A stretch of DNA of 64,000 bases, taken from the NCBI RefSeq assembly GCF_014898155.1, contig NZ_CP062938.1:2170001-2234000 (forward strand), in the 5' to 3' direction. Below the pieces are notes generated by a model. It searched no databases, was not told the origin of the DNA, and saw nothing but the letters and a program-made list of their open reading frames with translations. Shown piece by piece: positions 9,507 through 17,883 of this stretch. Position 1 is the stretch's first letter. Each line of letters begins with the position of its first letter. The translations under genes were made by a program, and so were the position numbers. This DNA is from Bifidobacterium eulemuris. Lineage in GTDB: Bacteria; Actinomycetota; Actinomycetes; Actinomycetales; Bifidobacteriaceae.

Positions 9507-9549
9507 TCGTTCTCTGGTATTTGAATCCAATACTCTAGAAAAAGAACGA
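9507..9549. promoter_or_regulatory. Nested inverted repeats between GH42 and AraC 3
   Basis: TCGTTCT (9507-9513) pairs with AGAACGA (9543-9549), and inside it GTATT (9517-9521) pairs with AATAC (9529-9533). The site lies in the divergent GH42/AraC control region where an AraC-type operator is expected. Assignment to a particular regulator is a guess. Confidence 0.45.
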
Positions 9550-9587
9550 TGCTATGCCGAACGGTGTTCTGGAATGCGAGGTGGGCG

Positions 9588-10478
9588 ATGAAGCCGGCGG
9601 AGAAGCTTGTGGCGGCGGATCGGTCCGATTTCATGACGAACACGCCCAGCGCCGTGGCCCGCCGGACGTTCGCGCATGTGGTATGGATCGGCGACTACGT
9701 GTATCAGGCGGGGTATCGGCAATCCCGCAGTTCGTTCGAGAGCTATCTGATCATGGTGGTGCTGCACGGCGGCCTTGATGTGTGGTGCGACGACGGCACC
9801 GCGGACGGCTGTCACGCGAGGGCCGGCGCGGGCCAGTTCGTGGTCCTGGACTGTCGCCCGCCGCATTCCTACGGCACCGACGAGGAGACGGAGCTGCTCT
9901 GGGTGCACTGCGATGGGCCGATGGTCAAAGGCTATGTCGATCTCATCGTCGGCGCGGGCCATCCGCGTATGACGCCGGTCGTCGAGCTGCGCGACCCCAC
10001 CTATGCGATAGCGAGACTGCGGGCTCTGGTGGATTCGTTCATATCGGGGCCCCGTCTTTCCGAGGCCCGCGTCGGCAGGCTTCTTGTGGATGTTCTCACC
10101 GAATGCGCGGACGCGCGGTTGAGCGAGATTCGCGACGATTCCTCGCGTGCGGTCGCCGCCGCGCAGGACGCGGTCGATTACATCGCCTCCCATCTCGACG
10201 CCGACCTGAGGGTCGAGGATTTGGCGGAACGGGCGTTCATGAGTAAAAGCCAATTCACCGCGGCGTTCCGAAAGGTCACCGGACTCTCTCCCCATGCCTA
10301 TGTGTTGGAGGCTCGCATGCGGACGGCCAGCTACCTGCTGACGCGCACCGACCGTCCGATCGGGCATATCATGCGCGCGTGCGGATACGCGGACGCGTCG
10401 GTGTTCGGCGCCGCGTTCAGGAAACGAATGGGGCAGAGCCCTCGGGAATACCGTAAGGCAACGCGTCAAAATCTATAG
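9588..10478 (+). CDS. AraC-family transcriptional regulator (3 of 3)
   Basis: 296-residue AraC-type regulator, divergent from GH42. The ATG at 9588 (MKPAEKLVAADRSDFMTNTP) matches the start of its paralogue at 6240 and follows GCGAGGTGGGCG; an earlier in-frame ATG at 9549 would add 13 residues without homology. The sensor half shares YVYQAGYRQSRSSFESYLI with the other two copies. The HTH half has DLRVEDLAERAFMSKSQFTA, FRKVTGLSPHAYVLEARM, and IGHIMRACGYADASVFG. Its position suggests control of GH42 and perhaps of the DUF5107 protein 100 nt downstream. Confidence 0.93.
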   Translation: MKPAEKLVAADRSDFMTNTPSAVARRTFAHVVWIGDYVYQAGYRQSRSSFESYLIMVVLHGGLDVWCDDGTADGCHARAGAGQFVVLDCRPPHSYGTDEETELLWVHCDGPMVKGYVDLIVGAGHPRMTPVVELRDPTYAIARLRALVDSFISGPRLSEARVGRLLVDVLTECADARLSEIRDDSSRAVAAAQDAVDYIASHLDADLRVEDLAERAFMSKSQFTAAFRKVTGLSPHAYVLEARMRTASYLLTRTDRPIGHIMRACGYADASVFGAAFRKRMGQSPREYRKATRQNL

Positions 10479-10578
10479 TTTTGGCAAGACTATCTCGATT
10501 TTCCTCCTGAAAACCGGCGGAGACTGGAACCAATTCCCATCACGGAATATGGAAAACAGACCCGCAAAGGAGCGAATC

Positions 10579-13500
10579 ATGAACGAGTCCGGAACCGTCA
10601 TCTGCGAAACCGAACGGATGACCATCCCCACGTACATCCCACCGAAACCGGAGGATATGCCGATGTTCTCCGAGTTTCGCCAGCATCAGGGATCCACAGG
10701 CTACGCCTATCCGAACAAGGCGACCATCGGCGTCGAAAGGGATGCGAAAACCGATGTCGACTACGATGTCGTGCGTCTGGAGAACGACTACATCCGACTG
10801 CTGGTCATCCCAGCGCTGGGCGGCAAGATCCTCGAAGGCTACGACAAGACCACCGACTACCACTTCATCTACCGCCAGAGCGTGATCAAACCGGTTTCCG
10901 TGGGATCCTACGGCTCGTGGCTCGCGGGCGGCATGGAATTCAACTATCCCTTCCACCATCGTCCCTCCACGTTCATGCCCGTCGACTTCACCGTCGAACA
11001 CGGCGAGGACGGCTCGGTGACCGTCTGGCAGTCCGAGTCGTCCCCGTCTCCCGGACAGTACCGCATGAAAGGCACGTGGGGCATCAGACTCACTCCGGAC
11101 GCCAGCTATTTCGAGACCATCGCCAAACTCGACAACCGCACCCCGCTGCGCAAGCCGTTCATGTGGTGGGAGAACTGCGGCGTGCACGTCAACGACGGCT
11201 ACCAGCTGTTCTTCCCGCAGGATGTGGGCTGGGTGCACCACCATTACGACCGCCACCACGCCACATTCCCCATCAACAAGGGTTGGTACGCGGTCGAGAA
11301 CTTCCCCGAGGCCACCGACATCTCTCGTCACGGCAATGTGGTCAAAGGCAACTCCTTCTTCTCCGGTCCGTCCAAATACGACTTCTTCGGCGGCTACGAC
11401 CACGAGCGCGACTGTGGCACGATGCACATCGCCGACCATCATGTCAGCCCGGGCAAGAAGAACTTCCGTTGGGCGCAGGAGGATCTCGGCAAGGCTTGGA
11501 ACGCGAATCTGACCGACACCGACGGCGAGCACGCCGAGCTTATGGCCGGATGCTACAACGACGACCAGCCGGACTTCGACTATCTCGCGCCGTTCGAAAT
11601 CCGCCGCTTCAACCAGTTCTGGTACCCGTTCCAAGGAGTCAAGGCGCCGGTGTTCGCCAATATCCATGCCGCGGTCGGTCTGGACAAGGACGCGGGCAAG
11701 GCGCGGGTGATGGGCACCAAAACGCTTGAGGGCGCGCGTTTCCAGGTGCTCGACGGTCGGAACGTGCTGGTGGACGAGACCGTATGCCTCAAGCCCTCCC
11801 AGGCGGTGGAATTCGACGCCGCCCTGCCGCAGGACGATCTGACCGTGCGTCTGACCGCATCCGACGGCACGGTGCTGGTCGACTACACCGAAGACAAAGT
11901 GCAGGTGCTCGACATTCCCGCCGACAATCCCGGAATCCCCACGCCGCACGATGCGAGCCTGAAAACGGCGCAGGACGTGTGGCTGGCCGGCGAGCACATC
12001 GACCAGTACCGCGATCCGGCATGGAAAGGACGCGAATACTACCGGGTCGCGCTCGAGCGGGATCCGGACCATCTTCCCACGCTGACCTCGCTTGCCGAGG
12101 ACCGCATCAACGTAGCCCACTACGACGAGGCGCTGGCCCTGCTGAACCACGCCCTCGAGGTGCAGGGCGCATACAACCAGAGCCCGTACGACGGCACCGT
12201 CAACTATCTGAAAGGACTGGCGCTGCGCGGTCTCGGACGGTTCGACGAAGCGTATGACGTGTTGTTCAAGGCCACATGGAGCAACAACGTCGTCAGTCCG
12301 GCCAAAGCGCTTATCGCGGCCATCGACGGCAGGCGCGGCGATTGGGAGCTGATGAGGCGCCACGCGCGCGAGGCGGCGGCGAAGGAAAGCGAGCATGCGC
12401 TCGCACGCGTCTACGAAGCGGCCGCCCTCGCGCGATTGGACGACGTCTCCGGCGCGGTCGCGTTGCTGCGCGAGGTCGTGGACGAGGACAGGCTCGACCA
12501 TCTCGGTCGATTCATGCTCGCCTGGCTCGACGGTGGTTTCGAGGCGGATCCCGCGGCCTACTACGACATGATGTATTCCGATCCCTCCCAGACCGTGCTC
12601 GATGTGGCCTTCGATCTGATCGACGCCGGTCTGCTTCGCGAGGCGAAGGCCGTGCTCGAGGGGCTGATCGCCCGCGACTTGGAGTTGGGCGCCGCTTCGC
12701 CGGCCGGAGCCGACGGCTGGAACGCGCTTGATCCGATGGTGGAATACACGCTCGCGCATGTGTGCGCGTCGCTCGGCGATGTCGACGCCGCGGCCGCGGC
12801 CCGCCGGTCCGCGGCGGCCCTGCCGTTGACCAACACCTTCCCGTACCGCGTCGAGGAGATCGGCGTTCTGCGTGAGGCCGTGGCGGCCGATCCTTCGGAC
12901 GCGCAGGCCGCCTATCTGCTCGGTTGCATCCTCTATGACAAGACCTTCTATGCGCAGGCCGCGGATTGCTTCAGAGCGACCATCGCGCTCAGGCCCGGTT
13001 TCCACCCCGCCTACCGCAACCTCGCCATCGCCTGCTTCAGCAAGCTCGGGCGTCGCGACGAGGCGCTCGAACTGATGAGGAAGGCCGTGAACGTCGATCC
13101 CGGCAACGATGTGCTCGTCAAAGAGACGAACTACGTCATGGCGAAACTCGGCGTGGAACCATCCGAACGGCTGCGCTTCCTCCTCGACAACATGCCCGAG
13201 CGGCCGTCCGACAATCTCACGTGGGATCTCGCCGACGCGTACAACGCCAACGGCGAATTCGACAAGGCGATGGACGTGATGCTCAACCACGAGTTCGTGG
13301 CCGCCGAATGCCAGGAGACCTACCAGGTCGAGGCGTGGACCTTCGCGAACGTGTGCAAAGGACGCACGCTGCTTCGCGACGGCGACGCCGCGGGCGCGCT
13401 CGAACGCTTCCGCGCCGCCCAGACCATCCCGCCCAACTTCCGCGCCGGATGGTGGGACACGCAGGCCTTGTATTATCCGAGGTATTTCGAAGGACTGGCG

Positions 13501-13914
13501 CTTAAGGCGTTGGGACGGGACGAGGAGGCGAAGGCTTCGGTCGCGCGTCTGATCCCCTTCATCCACTCCGGTTACAGCCCCTACATGGGACCGGAATGCG
13601 ATGTGTACGTGGCCGGCGCGTACCGCATGCTCGGCGACGAGACCACCGCGAGGAAGTACCTGAGCGAATACGTGGTCGCATGGCGCAAGGATCTGGCGGC
13701 GGGCGATGTCGACCGCAAGCCCATCGTCACCTCGCTGTACTGGTCCTTCGTGCCGGACGCAGCCGGCGAGCACCGTGGCGAGATCCTGCGCGCGCTCGCC
13801 TACAGCCGGCTCTACTTCGGCGATGAGGAAGGGGCCAAGGCCCTGTTCGAGGACAGCCTGAAAGCCAACCCGGACAATCCCAAGGCTCGCTTCGAACTGA
13901 CGCAGCTGGCCTGA
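10579..13914 (+). CDS. DUF5107 and tetratricopeptide-repeat protein
   Basis: Large cytoplasmic protein of 1111 residues with no signal peptide. The start at 10579 is preceded by AAAGGAGCGAATC; an in-frame ATG 30 nt upstream has no site. Residues about 30-330 match the DUF5107 type, a beta-rich, epimerase-like fold: LGGKILEGYDKTTDYHFIYR, GGMEFNYPFHHRPS, MWWENCGVHVNDG. From about residue 465 to the end the chain is built of helical TPR units (for example YYRVALERDPDHLPTLTSLA, AAYLLGCILYDKTFYAQAAD, ALAYSRLYFGDEEGAKALFE). Proteins of this architecture recur in glycan-use loci, but their biochemical role is not established to my knowledge; sugar mutarotation or a scaffold role are possibilities only. 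It is followed by a hairpin and then a HAD phosphatase gene. Confidence 0.85.
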   Translation: MNESGTVICETERMTIPTYIPPKPEDMPMFSEFRQHQGSTGYAYPNKATIGVERDAKTDVDYDVVRLENDYIRLLVIPALGGKILEGYDKTTDYHFIYRQSVIKPVSVGSYGSWLAGGMEFNYPFHHRPSTFMPVDFTVEHGEDGSVTVWQSESSPSPGQYRMKGTWGIRLTPDASYFETIAKLDNRTPLRKPFMWWENCGVHVNDGYQLFFPQDVGWVHHHYDRHHATFPINKGWYAVENFPEATDISRHGNVVKGNSFFSGPSKYDFFGGYDHERDCGTMHIADHHVSPGKKNFRWAQEDLGKAWNANLTDTDGEHAELMAGCYNDDQPDFDYLAPFEIRRFNQFWYPFQGVKAPVFANIHAAVGLDKDAGKARVMGTKTLEGARFQVLDGRNVLVDETVCLKPSQAVEFDAALPQDDLTVRLTASDGTVLVDYTEDKVQVLDIPADNPGIPTPHDASLKTAQDVWLAGEHIDQYRDPAWKGREYYRVALERDPDHLPTLTSLAEDRINVAHYDEALALLNHALEVQGAYNQSPYDGTVNYLKGLALRGLGRFDEAYDVLFKATWSNNVVSPAKALIAAIDGRRGDWELMRRHAREAAAKESEHALARVYEAAALARLDDVSGAVALLREVVDEDRLDHLGRFMLAWLDGGFEADPAAYYDMMYSDPSQTVLDVAFDLIDAGLLREAKAVLEGLIARDLELGAASPAGADGWNALDPMVEYTLAHVCASLGDVDAAAAARRSAAALPLTNTFPYRVEEIGVLREAVAADPSDAQAAYLLGCILYDKTFYAQAADCFRATIALRPGFHPAYRNLAIACFSKLGRRDEALELMRKAVNVDPGNDVLVKETNYVMAKLGVEPSERLRFLLDNMPERPSDNLTWDLADAYNANGEFDKAMDVMLNHEFVAAECQETYQVEAWTFANVCKGRTLLRDGDAAGALERFRAAQTIPPNFRAGWWDTQALYYPRYFEGLALKALGRDEEAKASVARLIPFIHSGYSPYMGPECDVYVAGAYRMLGDETTARKYLSEYVVAWRKDLAAGDVDRKPIVTSLYWSFVPDAAGEHRGEILRALAYSRLYFGDEEGAKALFEDSLKANPDNPKARFELTQLA

Positions 13915-13923
13915 TGCGCCGAT

Positions 13924-13966
13924 TCGCGCCGCGTGCCATGGCTCCACAGCCAGGCGCGCGGCGCGA
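13924..13966 (+). terminator. Hairpin after the DUF5107-TPR gene
   Basis: TCGCGCCGCG pairs with CGCGGCGCGA across a roughly 23-nt loop that itself contains short complementary pieces. It lies 10 nt past the stop codon. No T-run follows, so it may be an attenuating or stabilising hairpin rather than a full terminator. Confidence 0.45.
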
Positions 13967-14026
13967 GCCATGTGGCGCTGAGATGAATGGGCGCTTATGG
14001 GCGTCGCCGGGAATCCAGGAGGAATC

Positions 14027-14704
14027 ATGACGGCACGATCGCGTTATCCCGAAGCGGTGTTGTGGGATATGGACGGCACGCTGATCGACTCCGATCCGTT
14101 GTGGTTGGAGGCGGAACGGAACGTGGCATCGGAATGGGGTCTGGAACTGGATGCAAGTGCGGAACATATGTTGGAGGGGGCCAGTCTGCCGCTATGCGCA
14201 CACGTGTTGCGCGAGGCCGGTGTCGTATTGTCTCAGGACGCGATCGCGGAGCTTCTGGTCGCCGCCGTCGAATCGCGGATGAAGGGGATGCGCGGGGAGC
14301 GCGGTCAGGGGAGATGGGCAGCCGGAGCCCTCGGGCTTCTGGACGAATTGGGGAGGCGGGGCGTTCCCTCCGTGCTGGTCACCGGCTCTCCGACGCGCAT
14401 CGTTCGTCTCGTGTTGGAGGCCTTGCCGCGGCGGGCGTTCGCCGAAGTGATCACTGGGGACTGCCCGTTGCCCGCGAAGCCCCTGCCGGACCGATATGTG
14501 GCCGCGGCCCGCATGGTGGGGGCGGATATTCGCCGCTGCGTGATTTTCGAGGACTCCGACGCGGGACTTCGCAGCGCCGTCGACTCGGGAGCGCAGGTCA
14601 TAGCCGTGACGGCGTTGGCCCGCACGCCGGCGCCGGCAAGCCCCGCGTACCGCCGCGTTCGCGATTTTCGCGAACTGAGCGCGGAGTCGTTGCTCTGCGT
14701 ATGA
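14027..14704 (+). CDS. HAD-superfamily sugar-phosphate phosphatase or phosphoglucomutase-like protein
   Basis: 225-residue HAD hydrolase. Motif I is VLWDMDGTLID with the nucleophile and acid Asp residues; motif II is VLVTGSP; the motif III lysine is in LPAKPLPDRYVAAARMVG; motif IV is CVIFEDSDAGLRSA. A helical cap of about 65 residues between motifs I and II puts it with beta-phosphoglucomutase, pseudouridine-phosphatase and 2-deoxyglucose-6-phosphatase relatives. The start at 14027 follows CCAGGAGGAATC. The gene may remove phosphate from, or isomerise, a sugar phosphate made by the neighbouring catabolic locus; the substrate is not predictable. It converges with the next regulator. Confidence 0.85.
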   Translation: MTARSRYPEAVLWDMDGTLIDSDPLWLEAERNVASEWGLELDASAEHMLEGASLPLCAHVLREAGVVLSQDAIAELLVAAVESRMKGMRGERGQGRWAAGALGLLDELGRRGVPSVLVTGSPTRIVRLVLEALPRRAFAEVITGDCPLPAKPLPDRYVAAARMVGADIRRCVIFEDSDAGLRSAVDSGAQVIAVTALARTPAPASPAYRRVRDFRELSAESLLCV

Positions 14705-14763
14705 GGGGCGTGGCTGTCGGTTGCCAAGAAGGTGGGCAGGCGTTGGTTCCCGTAGGACTGGGT

Positions 14764-14781
14764 GCGCGAGCGGATTCGCGC
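14764..14781. terminator. Short hairpin between convergent HAD and DeoR/LacI genes
   Basis: GCGCGA and TCGCGC form a short stem with a 6-nt loop in the 89-nt convergent gap. It is weak evidence for a shared terminator. Confidence 0.35.
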
Positions 14782-14793
14782 TTATGGATGGGT

Positions 14794-15987
14794 CTAGTCG
14801 TGCGTCGGCGGCGGCACCACCGATCCGCGGTCCACGAGCATCGGGTCGATGTACACGTGGCGCGCCGCCGCCTCCGGATTCTGGATGCGGTGGAGCAGCG
14901 TGTGTATCGCCGCCTGCGCAAGGTCGCGATCGGAGGAGCGCAGCACGGTCAGAGGCCGCGAGCTGGGGGTGGCGAAGCCGTCCACGGAGATCAGCGAGAT
15001 GTCCTGCGGCACCTTCTTGCCATGCCGCTCCAGCGCCTGCGCGAGGGCGATGGCCAGATAGTCGGAATGCACCAGCAGGGCGGTGACGTTCGACGAGAGC
15101 ACCGTGGCGACGATATCGTCCACGCCGCGGGTGTCGTAGGGCATGATGCCGTCGATGATGAACGGGCAGTCGATGCGGTCCGTGCCGTTCACGACGCGCT
15201 TCCATCCGGTGAGGATCTGATTCGAAGTGGGGGTTTCGGTGAAGGCGGCGCCCACGCGCGTGTGCCCGCGCTCAAGGAAATGCGTGGCGGCCTTGCGCAC
15301 GCCGTAATGGTGGTTGGTGCGCACGGAGTCCACGAAGCTGGCCTGCAGCAGCGGCTGGCTGCGCTCGACAGCCACGGTGGGCAGCGCGGCCCGCGCGATC
15401 CAGTCCCAGGTGCGCTGTCCGATTTCGGGATGGGCGTTGGGGGCGACGATAAGCCCGCAGACGGTGGGATCGTCCGCGAACTCCTGCAGGATGTTCTCCT
15501 CGTGGATGTCCTCCTCGTAGGCGGACTCGCGGGTGATCAGCCGCAGTCCCATGCGGGTGGCGATCTCGTGCATGTGGTTGATGACGCCGGGCCAGAAGAA
15601 GCTCGGCTCCGGCAGCATCACGCCGATGGCCGGTTGGTCCGAGGGAAGTTCGAAGCGGCCGTCCACGGCGCGCACGGTGGTTCCCGAGTCGGTGCGTTCG
15701 GAGACCACGCTGGAGATGTCGTTGAGCGCGGCTTTCGTCGCAATCCGTTCGGCGGTGTCGCTGACGGACATGGCACCGCCGCGCACGCGTTTGAGCAGTC
15801 CCGCCTTGGCCAATACCGTCAGATCGCGGCGTACGGTGATTTCCGTGGTGTTGAGCAGCTGCGCGAGTTCCGGAACCGTGGCGACGCTTTGCCGGGTGAG
15901 CAGGCTGAGGATCATGTCCTGGCGTTCTGCGGGCAGGTAGTCGCGTTTGGCGGTTTCGTCGGCCGGGGCGAGGTCGGTGTCTGACAT
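14794..15987 (-). CDS. DeoR-type DNA-binding domain fused to a LacI-type sensor domain
   Basis: 397-residue transcription factor of mixed architecture. Residues about 16-72 form a DeoR winged helix (RQDMILSLLTRQSVATVPEL, then TTEITVRRDLTVLAKAGLLK with the VRGGA turn). From about 105 to the end it has a periplasmic-binding-protein-like effector domain as in LacI/GalR proteins (IGVMLPEPSFFWPGVINHM, ERGHTRVGAAF, ISLISVDGFATPSSRPLTVL). Such DeoR/PBP hybrids respond to free sugars rather than sugar phosphates. The start at 15987 (MSDTDLAP) is taken because the upstream extension is unlike the family; its site (GCGGTGAAG) is weak. It is divergent from the GH30-GH30-GH78 cluster and is the obvious local regulator. 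Confidence 0.9.
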   Translation of the reverse strand: MSDTDLAPADETAKRDYLPAERQDMILSLLTRQSVATVPELAQLLNTTEITVRRDLTVLAKAGLLKRVRGGAMSVSDTAERIATKAALNDISSVVSERTDSGTTVRAVDGRFELPSDQPAIGVMLPEPSFFWPGVINHMHEIATRMGLRLITRESAYEEDIHEENILQEFADDPTVCGLIVAPNAHPEIGQRTWDWIARAALPTVAVERSQPLLQASFVDSVRTNHHYGVRKAATHFLERGHTRVGAAFTETPTSNQILTGWKRVVNGTDRIDCPFIIDGIMPYDTRGVDDIVATVLSSNVTALLVHSDYLAIALAQALERHGKKVPQDISLISVDGFATPSSRPLTVLRSSDRDLAQAAIHTLLHRIQNPEAAARHVYIDPMLVDRGSVVPPPTHD

Positions 15988-16250
15988 GGCTTCACCGCTT
16001 TCGAAGTCTGTGTGGGCGCTGGTCGGCGCCTGCAATCTATCACTTATGATCATCTTCGAGCATAGCACGAAACGCCGAGTGGCTGTGATCGTTTAGGAGT
16101 CGTTATCGAGGTGATATTGCCTTTTTTGATGAATGTTTGTGAATGGAGATGATTAAAACTGATTGATTATGATATGATGATGGTGTTCACAACAGGATCG
16201 ATGATCGCAACAGCGCGAACATCGATGAGGAAATGATCAAAGGAACGCCA
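15988..16250. promoter_or_regulatory. Divergent control region for DeoR/LacI regulator and GH30 cluster
   Basis: An AT-rich 263-nt interval in an otherwise GC-rich window. It contains TATGATATGATG-type minus-10 candidates near 16167-16182 and a run of related TGAT repeats. Further on, ATCGATGATCG and a later ATCGATG element lie near 16198-16228. The GH30 ribosome binding site (AAAGGA) lies just upstream of its ATG. I cannot fix the operator more closely. Confidence 0.5.
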
Positions 16251-17810
16251 ATGTTGAAGTTCTCTGATGAGTTTTGGACGTCGACGTCGGGTGATCTGTC
16301 GCAGCGTCGCGAGGCGCTGGCGGTGCCGGCCGTGGTCGATGGTCCGGGGGACGCGGTCAGGATCGTGGTCGATCCCGCCGACCGCGGGCAGCCGTGGATC
16401 GGCGCGGGCGCGGCCGTCACGGACGCCGCGGCCTCGTTGATCTGGAACAGCATGGACGCCGGGCGGCGCCACGAGTTCCTGGACGAGTGCTTCAACCCGG
16501 AGCGGGGCGGGTTCTCCGTGGTGCGCGTCCCGTTGGGCTCGTGCGAGCCCGCGGCCCAGCCGTACTACACGTACGACGACGTGCCCTTCGGCGAGCACGA
16601 CAACACGCTCTCCAAGTTCTCCCTGGGCGAGGGCGAGCCCGGCGCGCCGGACGCGACCAAGGACCTCAAGCACATCGTCCCGGTCCTTCAGGAGATCCTC
16701 GCGATCAACCCGGCCGTCAAGATCATCGCCTCGCCGTGGAGCGCGCCGGCCTGGATGAAGAACACCGGCCACCTGTGCCAGGGCGGCCGCCTGCGCTTCG
16801 GCGAGTGGACCGGCAACGGCTTCGACCCGATGCACGACTCCTTCGAGGGCTGCTACGCGCGCTACTTCGTCAGATACGTCGAGGAGATGGCCAAACTGGG
16901 CATCCCGATCTGGGGCGTGACCGTGCAGAACGAGCCCTCCAACGCGCCCAAATGGCCGGCCATGATGTGGACCCTCAAGGAGCAGGCCGCGTTCGTCCAC
17001 GACTTCCTGCGCCCCGCGATGAACGAGCGGTTCCCCGAGATGCGCATCTTCGTCAACGACGACTCCACCCACAACCTCATGTGGCCGGTGCGCGACCTGG
17101 TCACCCCGGACCAGGCGTCCTCGATCGACGGGCTGACCGTGCACACCTACGAGGGCCCGTACGAGAACTTCTTCAACGCGTCGCGCGCCTACCCGCACTG
17201 GACGCTGGGCATGACCGAGCGCCGCTGCATGATCGACGAGACCCCCGAGGACGCCGCGCACATCATGTCCGGCGTCATCGGCAACTGGCTCGTGCGCAAC
17301 GGGGAGGGGTTCATCGCCCTGTGGAACCTCGCGCTCGACGAGCGCGGCCTGCCCAACCAGGTCGGCGCGACCGGACGGCGCGGCGTGGTCACCGTCCACC
17401 ACGAGACCGGCGGCGTGATCCGCAACCTCGAGTACTTCATGCTGCGCGCCTTCGGCCAGGACGTCGAGCCCGGGAGCGTGGTCGTGCGCTCGTCCAACCA
17501 CACGCCCGACGGATGGTCCGGCGGCCTGGGATCGGTCGCGTTCCTCGCGCCCGACGGGGGCGTGTCCGCGCACATCTACAACCCGACCGGAGAGAGCGTC
17601 GAGGCGGCCGTGACCATCAACGGGATGGGCGGCATGTGGCAGAAGGTCGTCGTGCCCGCCTGGGGCACCGTCACCATGCACAAAAACCACCACCCCATCA
17701 ACGAATCCACCGTCCCCGACGACGACCAATTCGAACTCAACCCCGAACCCAAGCATCTGCTCGGCGACGTGGCCCCCGGAAAAACCCGCGTCTGGGGCGC
17801 CGACGAGTGA
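16251..17810 (+). CDS. Glycoside hydrolase family 30 enzyme (copy 1)
   Basis: 519-residue cytoplasmic GH30 enzyme with no signal peptide. The start at 16251 is preceded by AAAGGAACGCC. The barrel shows GQPWIGAGAAVTDAAASLIW, then VRVPLGSCEPAAQPYYTYDD, and IIASPWSAPAWMKNTGHL. Acid/base Glu228 is in GVTVQNEPSN and nucleophile Glu323 in GMTERRC. The C-terminal beta-sandwich typical of GH30 follows (about 430-519, NGMGGMWQKVVVPAWGTVTM). Family members hydrolyse beta-glucosyl, beta-xylosyl or beta-1,6-galactosyl linkages. Bifidobacterial GH30 enzymes acting on beta-1,6-galactan are known, and that is my preferred but unproven reading. It is a tandem paralogue of the next gene. Confidence 0.9.
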   Translation: MLKFSDEFWTSTSGDLSQRREALAVPAVVDGPGDAVRIVVDPADRGQPWIGAGAAVTDAAASLIWNSMDAGRRHEFLDECFNPERGGFSVVRVPLGSCEPAAQPYYTYDDVPFGEHDNTLSKFSLGEGEPGAPDATKDLKHIVPVLQEILAINPAVKIIASPWSAPAWMKNTGHLCQGGRLRFGEWTGNGFDPMHDSFEGCYARYFVRYVEEMAKLGIPIWGVTVQNEPSNAPKWPAMMWTLKEQAAFVHDFLRPAMNERFPEMRIFVNDDSTHNLMWPVRDLVTPDQASSIDGLTVHTYEGPYENFFNASRAYPHWTLGMTERRCMIDETPEDAAHIMSGVIGNWLVRNGEGFIALWNLALDERGLPNQVGATGRRGVVTVHHETGGVIRNLEYFMLRAFGQDVEPGSVVVRSSNHTPDGWSGGLGSVAFLAPDGGVSAHIYNPTGESVEAAVTINGMGGMWQKVVVPAWGTVTMHKNHHPINESTVPDDDQFELNPEPKHLLGDVAPGKTRVWGADE

Positions 17811-17883
17811 CCCACGGCGGCGAACCCGTCGGGAAGCCGAGCCCTAGCGTCATATGAACGCCGTCCTTGCCAAGGAGGGACCT

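Noticed and set aside
10540..14028. A 1162-codon open frame on the minus strand opposite the DUF5107-TPR gene
   Set aside because: It is a GC-rich shadow of the real gene: no ribosome site, no homology, Arg/His/Val-rich composition, and the plus-strand gene has clear domains.
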